This document shows, piece by piece, positions 39,023 through 49,333 of a DNA stretch of 64,000 nt. Numbering within the stretch: position 1 is the stretch's first letter; each line of letters begins with the position of its first letter. The notes under the pieces are model-generated. The model was not told the origin of the DNA. It worked only from the letters and a program-made list of their open reading frames with translations, and did not search any database. Source of the DNA: G965237725 sp965237725 (GTDB lineage: Bacteria; Pseudomonadota; Gammaproteobacteria; Arenicellales; Poriferihabitantaceae); contig OZ250151.1 in NCBI GenBank assembly GCA_965237725.1, forward strand, positions 3,162,001-3,226,000, written 5' to 3'. The translations under genes and the position numbers were made by a program.

Positions 39023-40783
39023 TCATTGCCAAATCAGTTTTTCCATGCCCAAATTGCGGCGAAGTTCGCTGATCAGGATTTTTCTTTGAACAGGATTGTA
39101 GGAAAATGCGTCAGAGTCTCCCGCCATAGAATCTTCCAACATTCTTAACAATGCCTGATCCAGGAACACAAAATCTTCGATGACATTTAAACTTACATTA
39201 GCATCCTCCACTGAATCCTGATCTGCACTTAAATCTGATTGCCAAGTGATCTCGATGTCCTGCAGCCGAGCGCCGGTAGAAAATCGCAGCGAAGTTTCAG
39301 TTTGATAATTTTGCAATTCCGTTGCAATCGTGTTTTTGTTTCCCGTAGTGTGGAATTTAGGTTGTCTAAATGCCGCACGCCAGGTCAAAGGATAGTCGGG
39401 CAGAACCAGATCCCGGATAACAGAATGGGTTATCTTGTTTCGATTAACGGTTAGCTCAAGCTCAATAGATAATTCCCCGATTTGAGATTGCTCAGAACAT
39501 TCGATATTCAATTTAGTTACGTCGTCGACCAGATCATTTTTCTTTAATTTGCATTTATAGTTTAGTGACTGTTGTTTTAGGGATTCGGTTTTCGCCATTG
39601 TCAAGAGCCGTTGATCCAGTCGTTGAATGTCTGCCAGTGTCAGAAATCCAGAAAGGCGTTCCACCAGGCCTTTTACGAAACGTCTATCAGGTTTATCCCA
39701 GTAAGCCTGGGGCGGTCGTGGAGACAAAGGATCAGTTTTTGGATCATCCTGATCGGATTCAAACGGATTGTGGTCGGGTATGTCAGCGCTGGGTATTAGT
39801 AGACCATTGGGCCATTGGTTTTTCCAGTTGAGTGAAATGGTTTCGATTAATTCATTGTAAAACGTTTGGCTGTCATCGAAGTCCAGCTCACCGCTCAGTT
39901 TGTACTGAAGTAATGCCCGAAAAAGCGCCGCCCGGCAATGCTGCGATGCCTGAGTTGTGGGCGAGTCTTCTCCGCAACCGCTTTGCCAAAGTAACTGTGC
40001 AGTAGAAAGGTAGTTAGCATAGTCCGTTGCTATATCGATGACGTGGACATCATTGCTAAATGCATCGGACATCCGACCATAGCGCTCGGGTTGGGCATTG
40101 GCGATTGCACCGGCAACTTTGGGATTGAAATTGGATTCGGCCCAGGGGGTAGTTGCAAAGATCGGCCCACCGTTTTGATGACAGCTCATACATAAGGATC
40201 GACTGGCATACTCTATTTTTGGTGTCAGTCCTGGGCCATAATCATTAACAACCTGAAACTCAAATCGACCCATGTCGTTGTTATAGCTAATCACTTCGAG
40301 TTGATTGGCTTTCTCCTGATAAGCAATAAACAGTCTATTCTTAAGAACGTATCCGGCATGAGTGCTTGCTGAATTTGATTCGCCATTAATCACAATAAGC
40401 TGCCGCGGAAAACGGAAATAATCGGGCTCGGCCGCTGCTCGCTGCAAGGACCTGCCAATAGGAATCAGCGCCTTTGCAATGACATTTTGTTTGGTGCGAT
40501 TGGTTGCCAGGTTTTGAAGATGATCGATCAGGCTTTCAAATGGATAGGGTATGCGCTTACCGTCAATTGCATTTTCTTCAAAACCAAACAATCTCCCAAA
40601 CAGAGATTTGCCAGCAACTGGAAAATCTGCGCCAGGATCATCGGAATGGGTCACCCATGTGGCTTCGGGCGCGTAATTGGTATCGTCCATAGCTAATCCT
40701 GCTACAGGGACAAGAAGTAGCGCGAAGATGAGTATGACTCGATTGGCTAATGCATAGGGCACAGCATAAATTATAACCAACAC
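39023..40783 (-). CDS. exported protein with a CxxCH heme-binding motif
   Basis: 586 residues opening with a signal peptide (VILIFALLLVPVAGLA); the opening codon is GTG at 40783 with other starts possible. A single CMSCH motif sits near residue 200, followed by QNGGPIF, consistent with one covalent c-type heme. No other domain is recognised. Probably a periplasmic or secreted redox protein; partner unknown. Confidence 0.6.
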   Translation of the reverse strand: MLVIIYAVPYALANRVILIFALLLVPVAGLAMDDTNYAPEATWVTHSDDPGADFPVAGKSLFGRLFGFEENAIDGKRIPYPFESLIDHLQNLATNRTKQNVIAKALIPIGRSLQRAAAEPDYFRFPRQLIVINGESNSASTHAGYVLKNRLFIAYQEKANQLEVISYNNDMGRFEFQVVNDYGPGLTPKIEYASRSLCMSCHQNGGPIFATTPWAESNFNPKVAGAIANAQPERYGRMSDAFSNDVHVIDIATDYANYLSTAQLLWQSGCGEDSPTTQASQHCRAALFRALLQYKLSGELDFDDSQTFYNELIETISLNWKNQWPNGLLIPSADIPDHNPFESDQDDPKTDPLSPRPPQAYWDKPDRRFVKGLVERLSGFLTLADIQRLDQRLLTMAKTESLKQQSLNYKCKLKKNDLVDDVTKLNIECSEQSQIGELSIELELTVNRNKITHSVIRDLVLPDYPLTWRAAFRQPKFHTTGNKNTIATELQNYQTETSLRFSTGARLQDIEITWQSDLSADQDSVEDANVSLNVIEDFVFLDQALLRMLEDSMAGDSDAFSYNPVQRKILISELRRNLGMEKLIWQ

Positions 40784-40958
40784 TGGATTTCAATACCCTA
40801 ATCATCTGATCAACTTAAACAATTGTTGACACACCGTAAATAATCTAAACAGTGATGTTTCATCCCAAATCTGTTCAGCTGTTAGGGCTGAGCATTGGTC
40901 TCAAGACCTGCAATACGTATCCTTTACTTTAGAACGCGTTTCTGATTAGTATTGTTGT

Positions 40959-42182
40959 ATGAAAAAGACAACCGAATTAAACGAAGCTGATCGAATTCGC
41001 CCCGTTATTGACTGGATTCTCGAGCAAGCGCTAACGGAATTTGCAATAGAGGAATTTATTGCTGAAACCGCAGAAAAAATGCTGGAGTCGGGCTATGCAC
41101 TTCATCGCCTTCACATTACGGCCAGAATCTTGCATCCCATTTATTCAGGAGTGTCATTTACCTGGACCCAGGACAAGCCAATTGAAACCGATAACTATCG
41201 CAGGGATGATATGCAAAGTGATAACTGGTTAAAAAGCCCGTTACGTTATCTGCTTGAAAATGATCTCAACGAGTACCACATCAAAATTCATGCTGGAGAG
41301 GGAATCGCTGAGTATCCAATTATCCAAAATTTGGCGAATGAAAGTGCGACAGATTATTTTGCTTACCTCAGTCGCTTTGGCAAAAAGGATACAGCGATAG
41401 AGCGTAAGGACGGGTTAATTGTCACTTGGGCTTGCAACGGTGATGGTGGCTGGAGTGACCAGGAACTGGTTGATCTTCGCCGGCTCCAGTCCAGGCTGGC
41501 AGTGGCGGTTCGTCTGGCATTGAGTAAATCTCTGGCAGAGAACATAACTTGTGCCTACCTTGGCAAAGATGCCGGCATGCGGGTTTTGTCGGGCCAAATC
41601 CAGCGCGGAGATGGTGAGGACATAGATGCCGTTGTCTGGTTTTCCGATCTTCGATCTTCGACTCGATTGGCAGAAACCTTAGGCAAAAAAGAATATATAA
41701 AATTATTAAATCAATTTTTCGAATGCACTGCAGGGGCAGTAACAGAAACCGAAGGAGAAATATTAGGGTATATTGGGGATTCGGTTTTAGCTATTTTCCC
41801 TTGTGCGCAATTTGGTGGACCAGCCGAGGCAAGCCGACAAGCCCTGGGGGCGGGACGATTGGCGTCTTCCCAAATTAGAGATTTAAATCGATATCGCGCT
41901 AGCCGCGATGAAGAAACCATTGGTTTTGGTATTGGGTTACATTATGGAACCGTGACCTATGGCAATATTGGTATCCCCGAACGCTTGAGTTTTTCTGTGA
42001 TTGGTAGTACTGCCAATGAGGCTGCGAGAATCACAGATCAATGTCGCGATCTTGGTGAAGAGATTGTCGTCTCTGAACGATTTAGTAATCTAGTTGATGG
42101 TGATTGGCGCAATCTCGGAGAATTTCAGTTGCGTAATGTCAATTACCCCATGACGTTATTTGCGCCAGAAAATTTACAGTGA
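40959..42182 (+). CDS. class III adenylate/guanylate cyclase
   Basis: 407 residues, no membrane segments. The N-terminal half, about 200 residues, is an unrecognised regulatory domain. The cyclase homology domain runs from about 225 to the end: metal Asp230 in WFSDLRSST, a second acidic in GYIGDSVLAIF, then FGIGLHYGTVTYGNIG and STANEAARITDQ. It makes cAMP or cGMP; adenine versus guanine choice cannot be settled here. A Crp/Fnr-type regulator lies 530 bp downstream, which is suggestive. Confidence 0.85.
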   Translation: MKKTTELNEADRIRPVIDWILEQALTEFAIEEFIAETAEKMLESGYALHRLHITARILHPIYSGVSFTWTQDKPIETDNYRRDDMQSDNWLKSPLRYLLENDLNEYHIKIHAGEGIAEYPIIQNLANESATDYFAYLSRFGKKDTAIERKDGLIVTWACNGDGGWSDQELVDLRRLQSRLAVAVRLALSKSLAENITCAYLGKDAGMRVLSGQIQRGDGEDIDAVVWFSDLRSSTRLAETLGKKEYIKLLNQFFECTAGAVTETEGEILGYIGDSVLAIFPCAQFGGPAEASRQALGAGRLASSQIRDLNRYRASRDEETIGFGIGLHYGTVTYGNIGIPERLSFSVIGSTANEAARITDQCRDLGEEIVVSERFSNLVDGDWRNLGEFQLRNVNYPMTLFAPENLQ

Positions 42183-42193
42183 GCCTGTATTAC

Positions 42194-42550
42194 TCAGTCC
42201 CAGTTAATCGGATAAGCCGCATAGGTCACCAGGGCATCTTTTGACTCATAAACCAGTTCTGTTCCAGCTGGAAGCCAGATGCTGTCCAGGGCGTTGAGCT
42301 GGTGAACTTCTCCATTGGCGTGGAGTTTCAGTTCTCCTGATATAACGGTCAGCACTTCATCATAGGTTATGGTCCACGGAATATAAGCGTCGCTGAAACG
42401 GCAAATTCCCGTACCGAGGAGGGTCCCATCCGACAAGCTGCTAATCTCAGCAAGTTCAGCCATATGCCCATATTCGAATCTTGGGACAAATTTAAGGTCA
42501 TTGAATCGTGCTGCGCGCAATGGCGTTTTATGTAAATTGGCTGAAGTCAT
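42194..42550 (-). CDS. cupin-domain protein (EutQ-like)
   Basis: 118 residues, a single beta-barrel. EVLTVISGELKLHANGEV is typical of cupin motif 1 and LNALDSIWLPAGTEL of motif 2, though the usual metal-binding histidines are reduced. The pattern resembles EutQ-type cupins. No ethanolamine-use genes are nearby. The gene converges with the cyclase, 11 bp between stops. Confidence 0.65.
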   Translation of the reverse strand: MTSANLHKTPLRAARFNDLKFVPRFEYGHMAELAEISSLSDGTLLGTGICRFSDAYIPWTITYDEVLTVISGELKLHANGEVHQLNALDSIWLPAGTELVYESKDALVTYAAYPINWD

Positions 42551-42713
42551 AATTTGAGTTTTCTATCGGGATTGTCTGGACCATCTGTTAGCTATTGAAT
42601 CTAAATTTTGATAATGAGTATACATATCGTTGTGCTTTTTGCGTTATTATCTTTTCTGAGTTTCTTTTTATCCCTGGCGTATACAAGACTAAAAATAAAA
42701 TTCGAGCAATATC

Positions 42714-43382
42714 ATGAATAGCGTAACCACGTGTATACGAAACTGCGAACTTCTGTCCAGCCTTTCAGATAGTGAGATTGCGGAAATTTCCAATCATTTG
42801 GTATTTCGTAAGATAAAGAAAAATACAATTATATTGTCGGCTGAGGACATGACTGACTCAGTTTATATAGTAGATACTGGAAGAGTAAGTGTTTTCAGAG
42901 AAAATGATGAAGGTCGCCAGATAACGCTAAATTCTCTGAGCCCAGGGGATATTTTTGGTCATCTGGCAGCATTGGCCGAAACCCCCAGATCCGCCAGCAT
43001 ACAAGCGTTAGAAGCGACCCGTGTGCTTGTAATCCCAAAAAAGGAATTTCTAAATTTGCTTGGCCGTAATCCAGAAATTGCCATCAATATTTCGAAGCAA
43101 TTTGCGCAAATGGTCAGTATTATGTCGAGCCATATGGCAGAAATTGCATTGCTGGATGTCTATGGCCGCATTGTAAGTTTTTTTGAACGGTCTTCGATTG
43201 TCAATCAAGATGGTAAGAAAGAGATTGAAGCCATCACCCACCAGGAACTTGCGAATCATGTTGGTGCTTCAAGAGAAATGGTAAGCCGCATCATCAGTGG
43301 TTTGAAAAAAGGAAAATACATTTCCACGTCACTAGAAAACCGAACTATCGTAATCGAGCGGTCACTGCCTTTAGGCTGGTAG
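42714..43382 (+). CDS. Crp/Fnr family transcription regulator
   Basis: 222 residues. N-terminal cyclic-nucleotide-binding fold (about 10-125), long dimer helix, then a winged helix with HQELANHVGASREMVSRIISG recognising DNA. The phosphate-binding cassette reads GDIFGHLAALAETPRSAS: Arg and Ser are kept, but the Glu of E. coli CRP is replaced by His. No cysteine set for an FNR iron-sulfur cluster is seen. The ligand is therefore open. Confidence 0.88.
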   Translation: MNSVTTCIRNCELLSSLSDSEIAEISNHLVFRKIKKNTIILSAEDMTDSVYIVDTGRVSVFRENDEGRQITLNSLSPGDIFGHLAALAETPRSASIQALEATRVLVIPKKEFLNLLGRNPEIAINISKQFAQMVSIMSSHMAEIALLDVYGRIVSFFERSSIVNQDGKKEIEAITHQELANHVGASREMVSRIISGLKKGKYISTSLENRTIVIERSLPLGW

Positions 43383-43611
43383 TCCTAACATCTGAAAGCC
43401 CGCTCTCAATTCTGTTGGCACTTGAATTAAAGCACAATTCCATCCTCGTAAATTGACATTCCCCTGATCGCCGAAACATCCGTTTTGGTTCTGTTATTCG
43501 TAATATTTATTTGCGAATAATTTATTACATCCCAATCTGATTCATTAGATCCCCAGATATACGGGGCAGGCTCAGCCCATGCCCTGACCAACACGACCTA
43601 ACATCAAAACT

Positions 43612-43629
43612 TTGTGAACTGCGTCACAA
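43612..43629 (+). promoter_or_regulatory. consensus CRP-type operator
   Basis: TTGTGAACTGCGTCACAA contains TGTGA, six bases, TCACA, which is the full E. coli CRP consensus, as a near-perfect palindrome. It lies about 170 bp upstream of the S41 peptidase start and 230 bp after the Crp-like gene. A smaller palindrome GGTGATTCACG follows at about 43636. The rest of 43383-43797 shows no gene. Confidence 0.7.
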
Positions 43630-43797
43630 GATTTTGGTGATTCACGGTACTGAGATAAATCCTTTGAATGACTAATGTTGCAGCCTCAGAGCGAAACATC
43701 TTTAGTGTTTTCGCGATGAATTAGAAAGGCGGGTTTATACAACAAATGTGCTCGCCTCGTGAGGTTCTAACAAAAAACCAGGTGCTCGAGGTGTATT

Positions 43798-46392
43798 ATG
43801 AAAATAAAAGTTAATAAGGTTTTATCGATGATTTTAGTTATTGCAGCAATGTATTCCCAGGCTGCATTGAGTAATTATCCGGCCACTTTTAAAACTGAAA
43901 AAGAGAGTATTTCTACAATTAATCAGTTTTTAGTCCGGATTAAAGATAAACACAGTGAATTCGCCCACGAAGTAAATAAACAAAATTCAACTATTTACAA
44001 AGAAAAATCTTACCCTTCTTTGGTAATCCAGTCCCAGGGTATTCACAAAGGAACAAAGTATTTCCAAAAGCTGACTTACATCGAGACTCACAAAGACCTT
44101 TGGAAGCTTGTTTATATTGAGGGCGAAAAATGTGTAAAGGGGCAGGTCTTTCGAGATGGAGAGCAAGTGACGAAATGGGGGTGCAAAGAAAATTTTCTTC
44201 CAGTAAGCAGCGCATTTTTCGATAAATATTTAATTGACCATGAGAAAGTTGATCTGGATACGCTTTCCAAATCCTGGGGAAAGTCTGTTTCTTTGAATAA
44301 TTACAGCGCCATTAAAATTTCTGCTAACCAGGAGAAACGGATATTGAGTCTCGGTGATATGAAAACGTTGATGGAAAACAAAGGCGCCCAGTGGAGCGTC
44401 GTAAAGACAACGGGCACTCACTATACAAACAAAAAGTTCCCGGCTTTAAAGGTAACGGTATTAGGGGCTTTTGATGATCGGGATCCGCAATTGAAATTAC
44501 ATCACTCGTTCCTGTACGCCTCGGAAGATGGGTTTTTGAGACTTAAAGAGATTGAAGGGAAAAATTGTCGCTACGTTGTACGGCTTCAAAAGGAAATTTG
44601 CGAAGACATCTTTAGACCAACGTCTGTTACACCATTTCCAATGGTTTTATCCAATAGTATGGAACTGACCCATAGTAGCAAGAATAATCAGGTTCGCGCA
44701 TCAGAATCCCAAAATATTCGATTCAACTGCGGAAATGTCGGTGAAATTTTCGTGTTGGCGTTGAGAATTCATTTTGAGAAAAGTGCATTCATGGCAAACG
44801 ACACCGAGTTGGCTCTTGATGCTTTATATCGACTTCCAGAATCCCTGGATTCAACAGGGATTTTATTCGATGATTCGGAAAAATTTGACCACTCCGAATT
44901 GGTCAAAAGTTTGTTTCCATCAGATAAAAGTTTGGTGGAGTTGTTGAATAATATTCATGCTAATGATGTTAATAGCCGTAACTGCAATAAGCTCATCCCC
45001 CTTGTTGATGGCCTCAATCGGTCGTTGTTAGACAAGCGTAACGACATGAGTCAGTTATTCAAATTGATGGTATCAGAAAATTATAGCGAATCAGAAATTC
45101 AACGAAAAATAACCGAATTCACGCCATGGCAAAAATCGATTTGGGGTTTTATGCGTGCTCGAATAGACAAGGAATTGAGTAGCGTATTTCCTGAAATAGC
45201 GTTAGATGTAGCCGCAGGAGACTTACAAAATTATTTCTACTCCGTATTGAATAGAATGTCAGATCGAGAAGAGGTCATTACATCCGCATTTGTTAAACTG
45301 GACGCTTACTCTTCATTGCTTGATGAGCCTTTAATCGTCGGAATTGATGCCATGCTTGGCGGAAAGATTAGAAAGCGCTATTTTGGTCTTTCCATATATT
45401 CGGGATATAACGGTCACTATATTCGATCAGCGCATAAAGAGACTCAGGACCGATTTGGAATTCGAATAGGCGATCGACTGCTTTCGATCAACGGAATAGA
45501 TGCTTCATACATTACCGCTGAAGAGATTGATAGCATACTTATCCAGACAGGCAAAGAAATTGATTTGGTTTTGGAACGTGATTCTCGGGTTGTACATACT
45601 CAAGTTCGATCCTCAGAATTAGATATCTTCAAGTTGGCATATGCCATGGATGTACTTCAATCCAGTGATGACAAAAATTACTTGAAAATAAAAATTGATT
45701 CTTTCAATACTGGGCTGGCCGATAGTATTCACCAGGATATCAAGGTCTTTACCAGGACTAATCAAGTCGACGGATATGTGCTCGATCTTCAGTCAAATCC
45801 AGGCGGGAATGTTGATGAGGCTCTTGCCATAGCTAGTTTTTTTGCAAAAGAAACCATACTTTCATTCTACAGGACCGGCCATCGAACGCTCAAAACCGCA
45901 AAACCGTTATGGTCGGATTCAAAGTATTTTATCTCTGAAACAGCACCTGTTGTAGTGATAATCAATTCTGATACCAAGAGCTCGGCAGAAATTTTATCCA
46001 GCACATTAAAATCTATAAACCGGGCGGTTATTGTCGGCTCACAAAGCTTTGGTAAACATGTGGCGCAATCCTACGTGCCTGTGAGCCTGTCTAATAAACG
46101 AAATCTTGGCATGTTGGTAACCTCTACAGAATACTTTGACCCACAGGGCCTAAGCATCAATGGTGTTGGGGTTGAACCCGACGTAACTCTATTTTCCGCT
46201 AATAGCCATAGTTTTGAGGATGGTAATAGCAAGGGTGTGAATTATGCAGTACCAATAGATCTACAAAGGAAGCCCTATACTGATTTCATATCCAGTGGTA
46301 ATTTGGATTTGATTAAGAGCACGGTGGAAATAGATCAAGGGTCATTAGAATCTGTAGTAATGGCGATACTGAAAAAATCTATGGTTCTTTAA
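43798..46392 (+). CDS. exported S41 (C-terminal-processing-type) peptidase with PDZ region
   Basis: 864 residues with a signal peptide (ILVIAAMYSQAALS). The long N-terminal half, about 500 residues, is unrecognised. A PDZ-like region around 530-610 (FGIRIGDRLLSINGIDA) precedes the S41 catalytic domain: VDGYVLDLQSNPGGNV, the nucleophile Ser729 in TKSSAEIL and the general-base Lys753 in SFGKHVAQ. GAGGTG before ATG is the ribosome site. Substrate unknown. The consensus CRP-type site upstream suggests cyclic-nucleotide control. Confidence 0.85.
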   Translation: MKIKVNKVLSMILVIAAMYSQAALSNYPATFKTEKESISTINQFLVRIKDKHSEFAHEVNKQNSTIYKEKSYPSLVIQSQGIHKGTKYFQKLTYIETHKDLWKLVYIEGEKCVKGQVFRDGEQVTKWGCKENFLPVSSAFFDKYLIDHEKVDLDTLSKSWGKSVSLNNYSAIKISANQEKRILSLGDMKTLMENKGAQWSVVKTTGTHYTNKKFPALKVTVLGAFDDRDPQLKLHHSFLYASEDGFLRLKEIEGKNCRYVVRLQKEICEDIFRPTSVTPFPMVLSNSMELTHSSKNNQVRASESQNIRFNCGNVGEIFVLALRIHFEKSAFMANDTELALDALYRLPESLDSTGILFDDSEKFDHSELVKSLFPSDKSLVELLNNIHANDVNSRNCNKLIPLVDGLNRSLLDKRNDMSQLFKLMVSENYSESEIQRKITEFTPWQKSIWGFMRARIDKELSSVFPEIALDVAAGDLQNYFYSVLNRMSDREEVITSAFVKLDAYSSLLDEPLIVGIDAMLGGKIRKRYFGLSIYSGYNGHYIRSAHKETQDRFGIRIGDRLLSINGIDASYITAEEIDSILIQTGKEIDLVLERDSRVVHTQVRSSELDIFKLAYAMDVLQSSDDKNYLKIKIDSFNTGLADSIHQDIKVFTRTNQVDGYVLDLQSNPGGNVDEALAIASFFAKETILSFYRTGHRTLKTAKPLWSDSKYFISETAPVVVIINSDTKSSAEILSSTLKSINRAVIVGSQSFGKHVAQSYVPVSLSNKRNLGMLVTSTEYFDPQGLSINGVGVEPDVTLFSANSHSFEDGNSKGVNYAVPIDLQRKPYTDFISSGNLDLIKSTVEIDQGSLESVVMAILKKSMVL

Positions 46393-46629
46393 ACCATTAT
46401 CACGCAACTAGCTATTACCCGGTATGGTGTTAGTTTATTGGATCTTCTACGGGCGATGTGTGGCTAGATAACTCATACTCTGACCTCGATCTTCGACACC
46501 GATCTTCCGCTATTGAGCGATATTGCATGGGTAACTCATCGAAACAATCCTAAAAAAAAACATAGTTACGATTTACTTTTTTTCCTTTAGGAATTATGTT
46601 TACACTCACTGTAATTCGAACATAAATAC

Positions 46630-47490
46630 ATGAACTCTGTCCATTCCACATTCGAAACCCGGCCCTTATGCGGCGGCCTCGGGTGCGAAATTCACGGATT
46701 AGATATTTCTGATCCGGCCAACGACAGCGCCTTCGATGCGCTGCGCCTGGCATTGGATGAGTGGGGCGTTTTGATCTTGCGTGATCAACCGCCTAATCCA
46801 GAAGATATGGTGCGGTGGAGCGGCTTCTTTGGTCCCCTCGAATATCATTCTGAATCCAACTACCTTCTGGAAGGTTATCCGGAGATTGTGATTGTCGGTA
46901 ATCTTGAAATTGATGGTGTCATGCGCTCATTATTTCTTAACAGTCGCGAAGATTGGCATTTTGACTATGCATGGGCACAGCAGCCTTCGGTCGGTGCGCT
47001 TTTTTATGCCGTTGAAGTACCCCCTGAAGGCGGTGACACATTGTTCGCTGACACCCGAACAGCATGGGAGGCTCTAGATGACAATCGAAAGGAACAACTG
47101 GAAGATCTAAACGCTATCCATGATTATCGGATCTTGGATCAAGTACTACGGGGCATGGACCCAACCCGACCCGCACTGACAAAAGAAAAACTCGAGCAAT
47201 GGCCCCCAGCGTCCCACCCCATTGTGCAGTTACAAAAATCTACGGGCCGAAAACATCTTCGATTCGCAGCAGAAGTGCTCTCCCATGTAGAAGGGATGTC
47301 GATCAGTGAGAGTAAAAAACTGATTGCGGAGCTACACGCTCATGTCACCCAACCCCGATTTGTTTATCGCCACAAATGGCAAGTGGGCGATCTGGTGATT
47401 TTTGACAACCGTCTAGTGCTGCACACCGCAACCGTATTTGATGCAAATCGCTATCGTCGAGTAATGTACCGAACTACAATTATGGCCTAA
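46630..47490 (+). CDS. TauD/TfdA-family Fe(II)/2-oxoglutarate dioxygenase
   Basis: 286 residues. Iron-binding HxD is in WHFDYAW at about residues 113-117, and the distal His in LHTATVF. The 2-oxoglutarate Arg lies in RRVMYRTTI near the end. DTLFADTRTAWEAL is a family signature. Substrate is not decided by sequence; the family includes taurine and aryloxyalkanoate oxygenases, which could tie in with the aminotransferase at 37.3 kb, but there is no operon link. A clear ribosome site is not seen before ATG 46630. Confidence 0.88.
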   Translation: MNSVHSTFETRPLCGGLGCEIHGLDISDPANDSAFDALRLALDEWGVLILRDQPPNPEDMVRWSGFFGPLEYHSESNYLLEGYPEIVIVGNLEIDGVMRSLFLNSREDWHFDYAWAQQPSVGALFYAVEVPPEGGDTLFADTRTAWEALDDNRKEQLEDLNAIHDYRILDQVLRGMDPTRPALTKEKLEQWPPASHPIVQLQKSTGRKHLRFAAEVLSHVEGMSISESKKLIAELHAHVTQPRFVYRHKWQVGDLVIFDNRLVLHTATVFDANRYRRVMYRTTIMA

Positions 47491-47610
47491 TTCAATTTTT
47501 GAATGGTTAAGCGCGGACAGACCACAATTATTCGTGTGCATGGTGTTTGTCATAGATGAATTGTGGCACTACCATAAATTACCATTTCATATGATAGCGA
47601 CAGCAGGGCG

Positions 47611-49008
47611 TTATTGCAGGCAGCTGTCTGGATTAGTGATGTCTACCTTAAAATAATCTAGCGGCAGCAATCTCGCCTCGGTAAGAATAAGGATTTCATC
47701 GTCGTTGTATTGATTCACAAACTCAAAAACGGTTTCACCCTGTGTATTGACCTCAAGGACTCGGCCCTGGTGTGGAGAGGTGAGAAATATATTTCTATTG
47801 CCAAGGAGTTGATGAGTGCCTTTGGCTTTACTATAGATGTTGTCAGAAGCCCCGTCGTAAATGACTCTTGTCTCAAAACTTCCGGGATCGATCCGAAGTA
47901 TTCGGCTAAACCGAATATGATTGCCATCATACTTTTTCTGGTGATCGGATTTTTGGCTGCTTTCCCGAGCGTTGTTGTCATAGGTGGTTATACCACCATC
48001 GGGTTGCCAATCCGGGTCGTGAGCCAGTCGGGAAATACCGGATCGCCACCATTTGATTTTCAAACTGTCCGGGTCAAGCACATAGAAAAGATTGATAGAG
48101 CGTAAATGGATTACCAGATCACCTGGGTCGAAAGCAGCAAATGCATCAGCTAATTCCTTTTTCAGGGGCTCCACATCATTGGCGTGATAAGGGCTCGCGA
48201 GTGTTTTACCTGTACTGACTAACCGCCGGGTGGTAAAAATTGAAATGTCTGGGTTGGCTCTGCTAATTTCTGATAACGATATTTGTCTCAATATCTTACC
48301 GGTGTCGATATCAATTTCGTGCAGCGTCTCAGCACGAAATGCCCAAATTGTATTCTGGTCATAATCGAGAGATACTGCATGATCAAAATCTCCCAGTTGG
48401 GACCAGATAAATTTGCCACAAAGTCCAATCCTATATATACCATTGCCGCCATGACCGCCATTAATGATCAGGGAGCCATCTGGTAACACTTCTAATCCCA
48501 GGGAGAGACTGCGGCTTTCTGGCCTGAACTGCATGGTAGTGCCGTTTGCGGTATTTTGTTGTTCAACCAAATTAGACAGTGCATCCTGGTCCACAATCCA
48601 ACGGTGAACAATCTCATTGTTCTGGTCTAGTAGGATAGTGGCGTGCAACGAATCAGCATAGTCAAAAATGCCGTAGATTAATTTGTAACCAGAACTCTCA
48701 AGTCCCGAGCTGAATATCTGGGGCTGGCTGCGTCTTGAATTTAAGCCCTTAATCTCTAATGGAATGTAAGTTCTTTCTAGATTAGTGGCGTATTTAAAGA
48801 TATGGCGCGATGGCCTAATGTTCAAATCATTGGCAATTTTTCCGATAGTTCGTGTAGATTCCTCAATGTCTCCCCGTATAAACGCAGCGATATCTCGTTC
48901 AATTGCTGAGACATAACGCCATGGAAACACCTTGTATTTAAACATAGCCAATCCCCAGCCGAACCCGAGAATGAAAATTAAAAACCAAACTAGAAACCTT
49001 CTTACCAT
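47611..49008 (-). CDS. membrane-anchored arylsulfotransferase-like beta-propeller protein
   Basis: 465 residues. An N-terminal hydrophobic helix (FLVWFLIFILGFGWGLAMF) anchors or exports it. The rest shows repeated propeller strands: ATILLDQNNEIVHRW, GLEVLPDGSLIINGG, FYVLDPDSLKIKWW and VLEVNTQGETVFEF. This pattern fits the arylsulfotransferase (ASST) superfamily, but the catalytic histidine of ASST cannot be placed. Function unproven. Confidence 0.5.
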   Translation of the reverse strand: MVRRFLVWFLIFILGFGWGLAMFKYKVFPWRYVSAIERDIAAFIRGDIEESTRTIGKIANDLNIRPSRHIFKYATNLERTYIPLEIKGLNSRRSQPQIFSSGLESSGYKLIYGIFDYADSLHATILLDQNNEIVHRWIVDQDALSNLVEQQNTANGTTMQFRPESRSLSLGLEVLPDGSLIINGGHGGNGIYRIGLCGKFIWSQLGDFDHAVSLDYDQNTIWAFRAETLHEIDIDTGKILRQISLSEISRANPDISIFTTRRLVSTGKTLASPYHANDVEPLKKELADAFAAFDPGDLVIHLRSINLFYVLDPDSLKIKWWRSGISRLAHDPDWQPDGGITTYDNNARESSQKSDHQKKYDGNHIRFSRILRIDPGSFETRVIYDGASDNIYSKAKGTHQLLGNRNIFLTSPHQGRVLEVNTQGETVFEFVNQYNDDEILILTEARLLPLDYFKVDITNPDSCLQ

Positions 49009-49333
49009 GGGGGCATATTTTTTAATGGAAACTGGGAAGCTAACACAAAGTTAGATATCGGAGTATTAATTGTCGATTAGGCGCCTTATGAGGAGTTGTG
49101 GAATTCCGTAGTGGGGAGGTCAGTTTTGACCCCTCCAGCACCTTATATTAAGGACCTTGTATTATGTAGATCAGCGAATTCAGGCTTGACTAACAAGCCT
49201 TGAGCATTTACGGTATTTTGGACAAGAATAATGAAGGGAAAATTGTTAGCTGTTTATAAATGTGTTTTGTTTGTACATGGGCAAAATACAATTAGCCGTA
49301 ATAGAAAACGTTGTATAACTTGAGGAATTAAAA
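49009..49333. other. intergenic region with two hairpins
   Basis: GGGGAGGTCA pairs with TGACCCCTCC near 49115-49137, and AGGCTTG with CAAGCCT near 49170-49190. The second hairpin includes a TTGACT that could act as a -35 box for the following gene. GAGGAA before the ATG at 49334 is the ribosome site. No gene is visible. Confidence 0.45.

Noticed and set aside
37337..47490. A taurine-use operon joining the aminotransferase and the TauD-like oxygenase
   Set aside because: They are 8 kb apart with unrelated genes between, and there is no transporter or sulfoacetaldehyde acetyltransferase.
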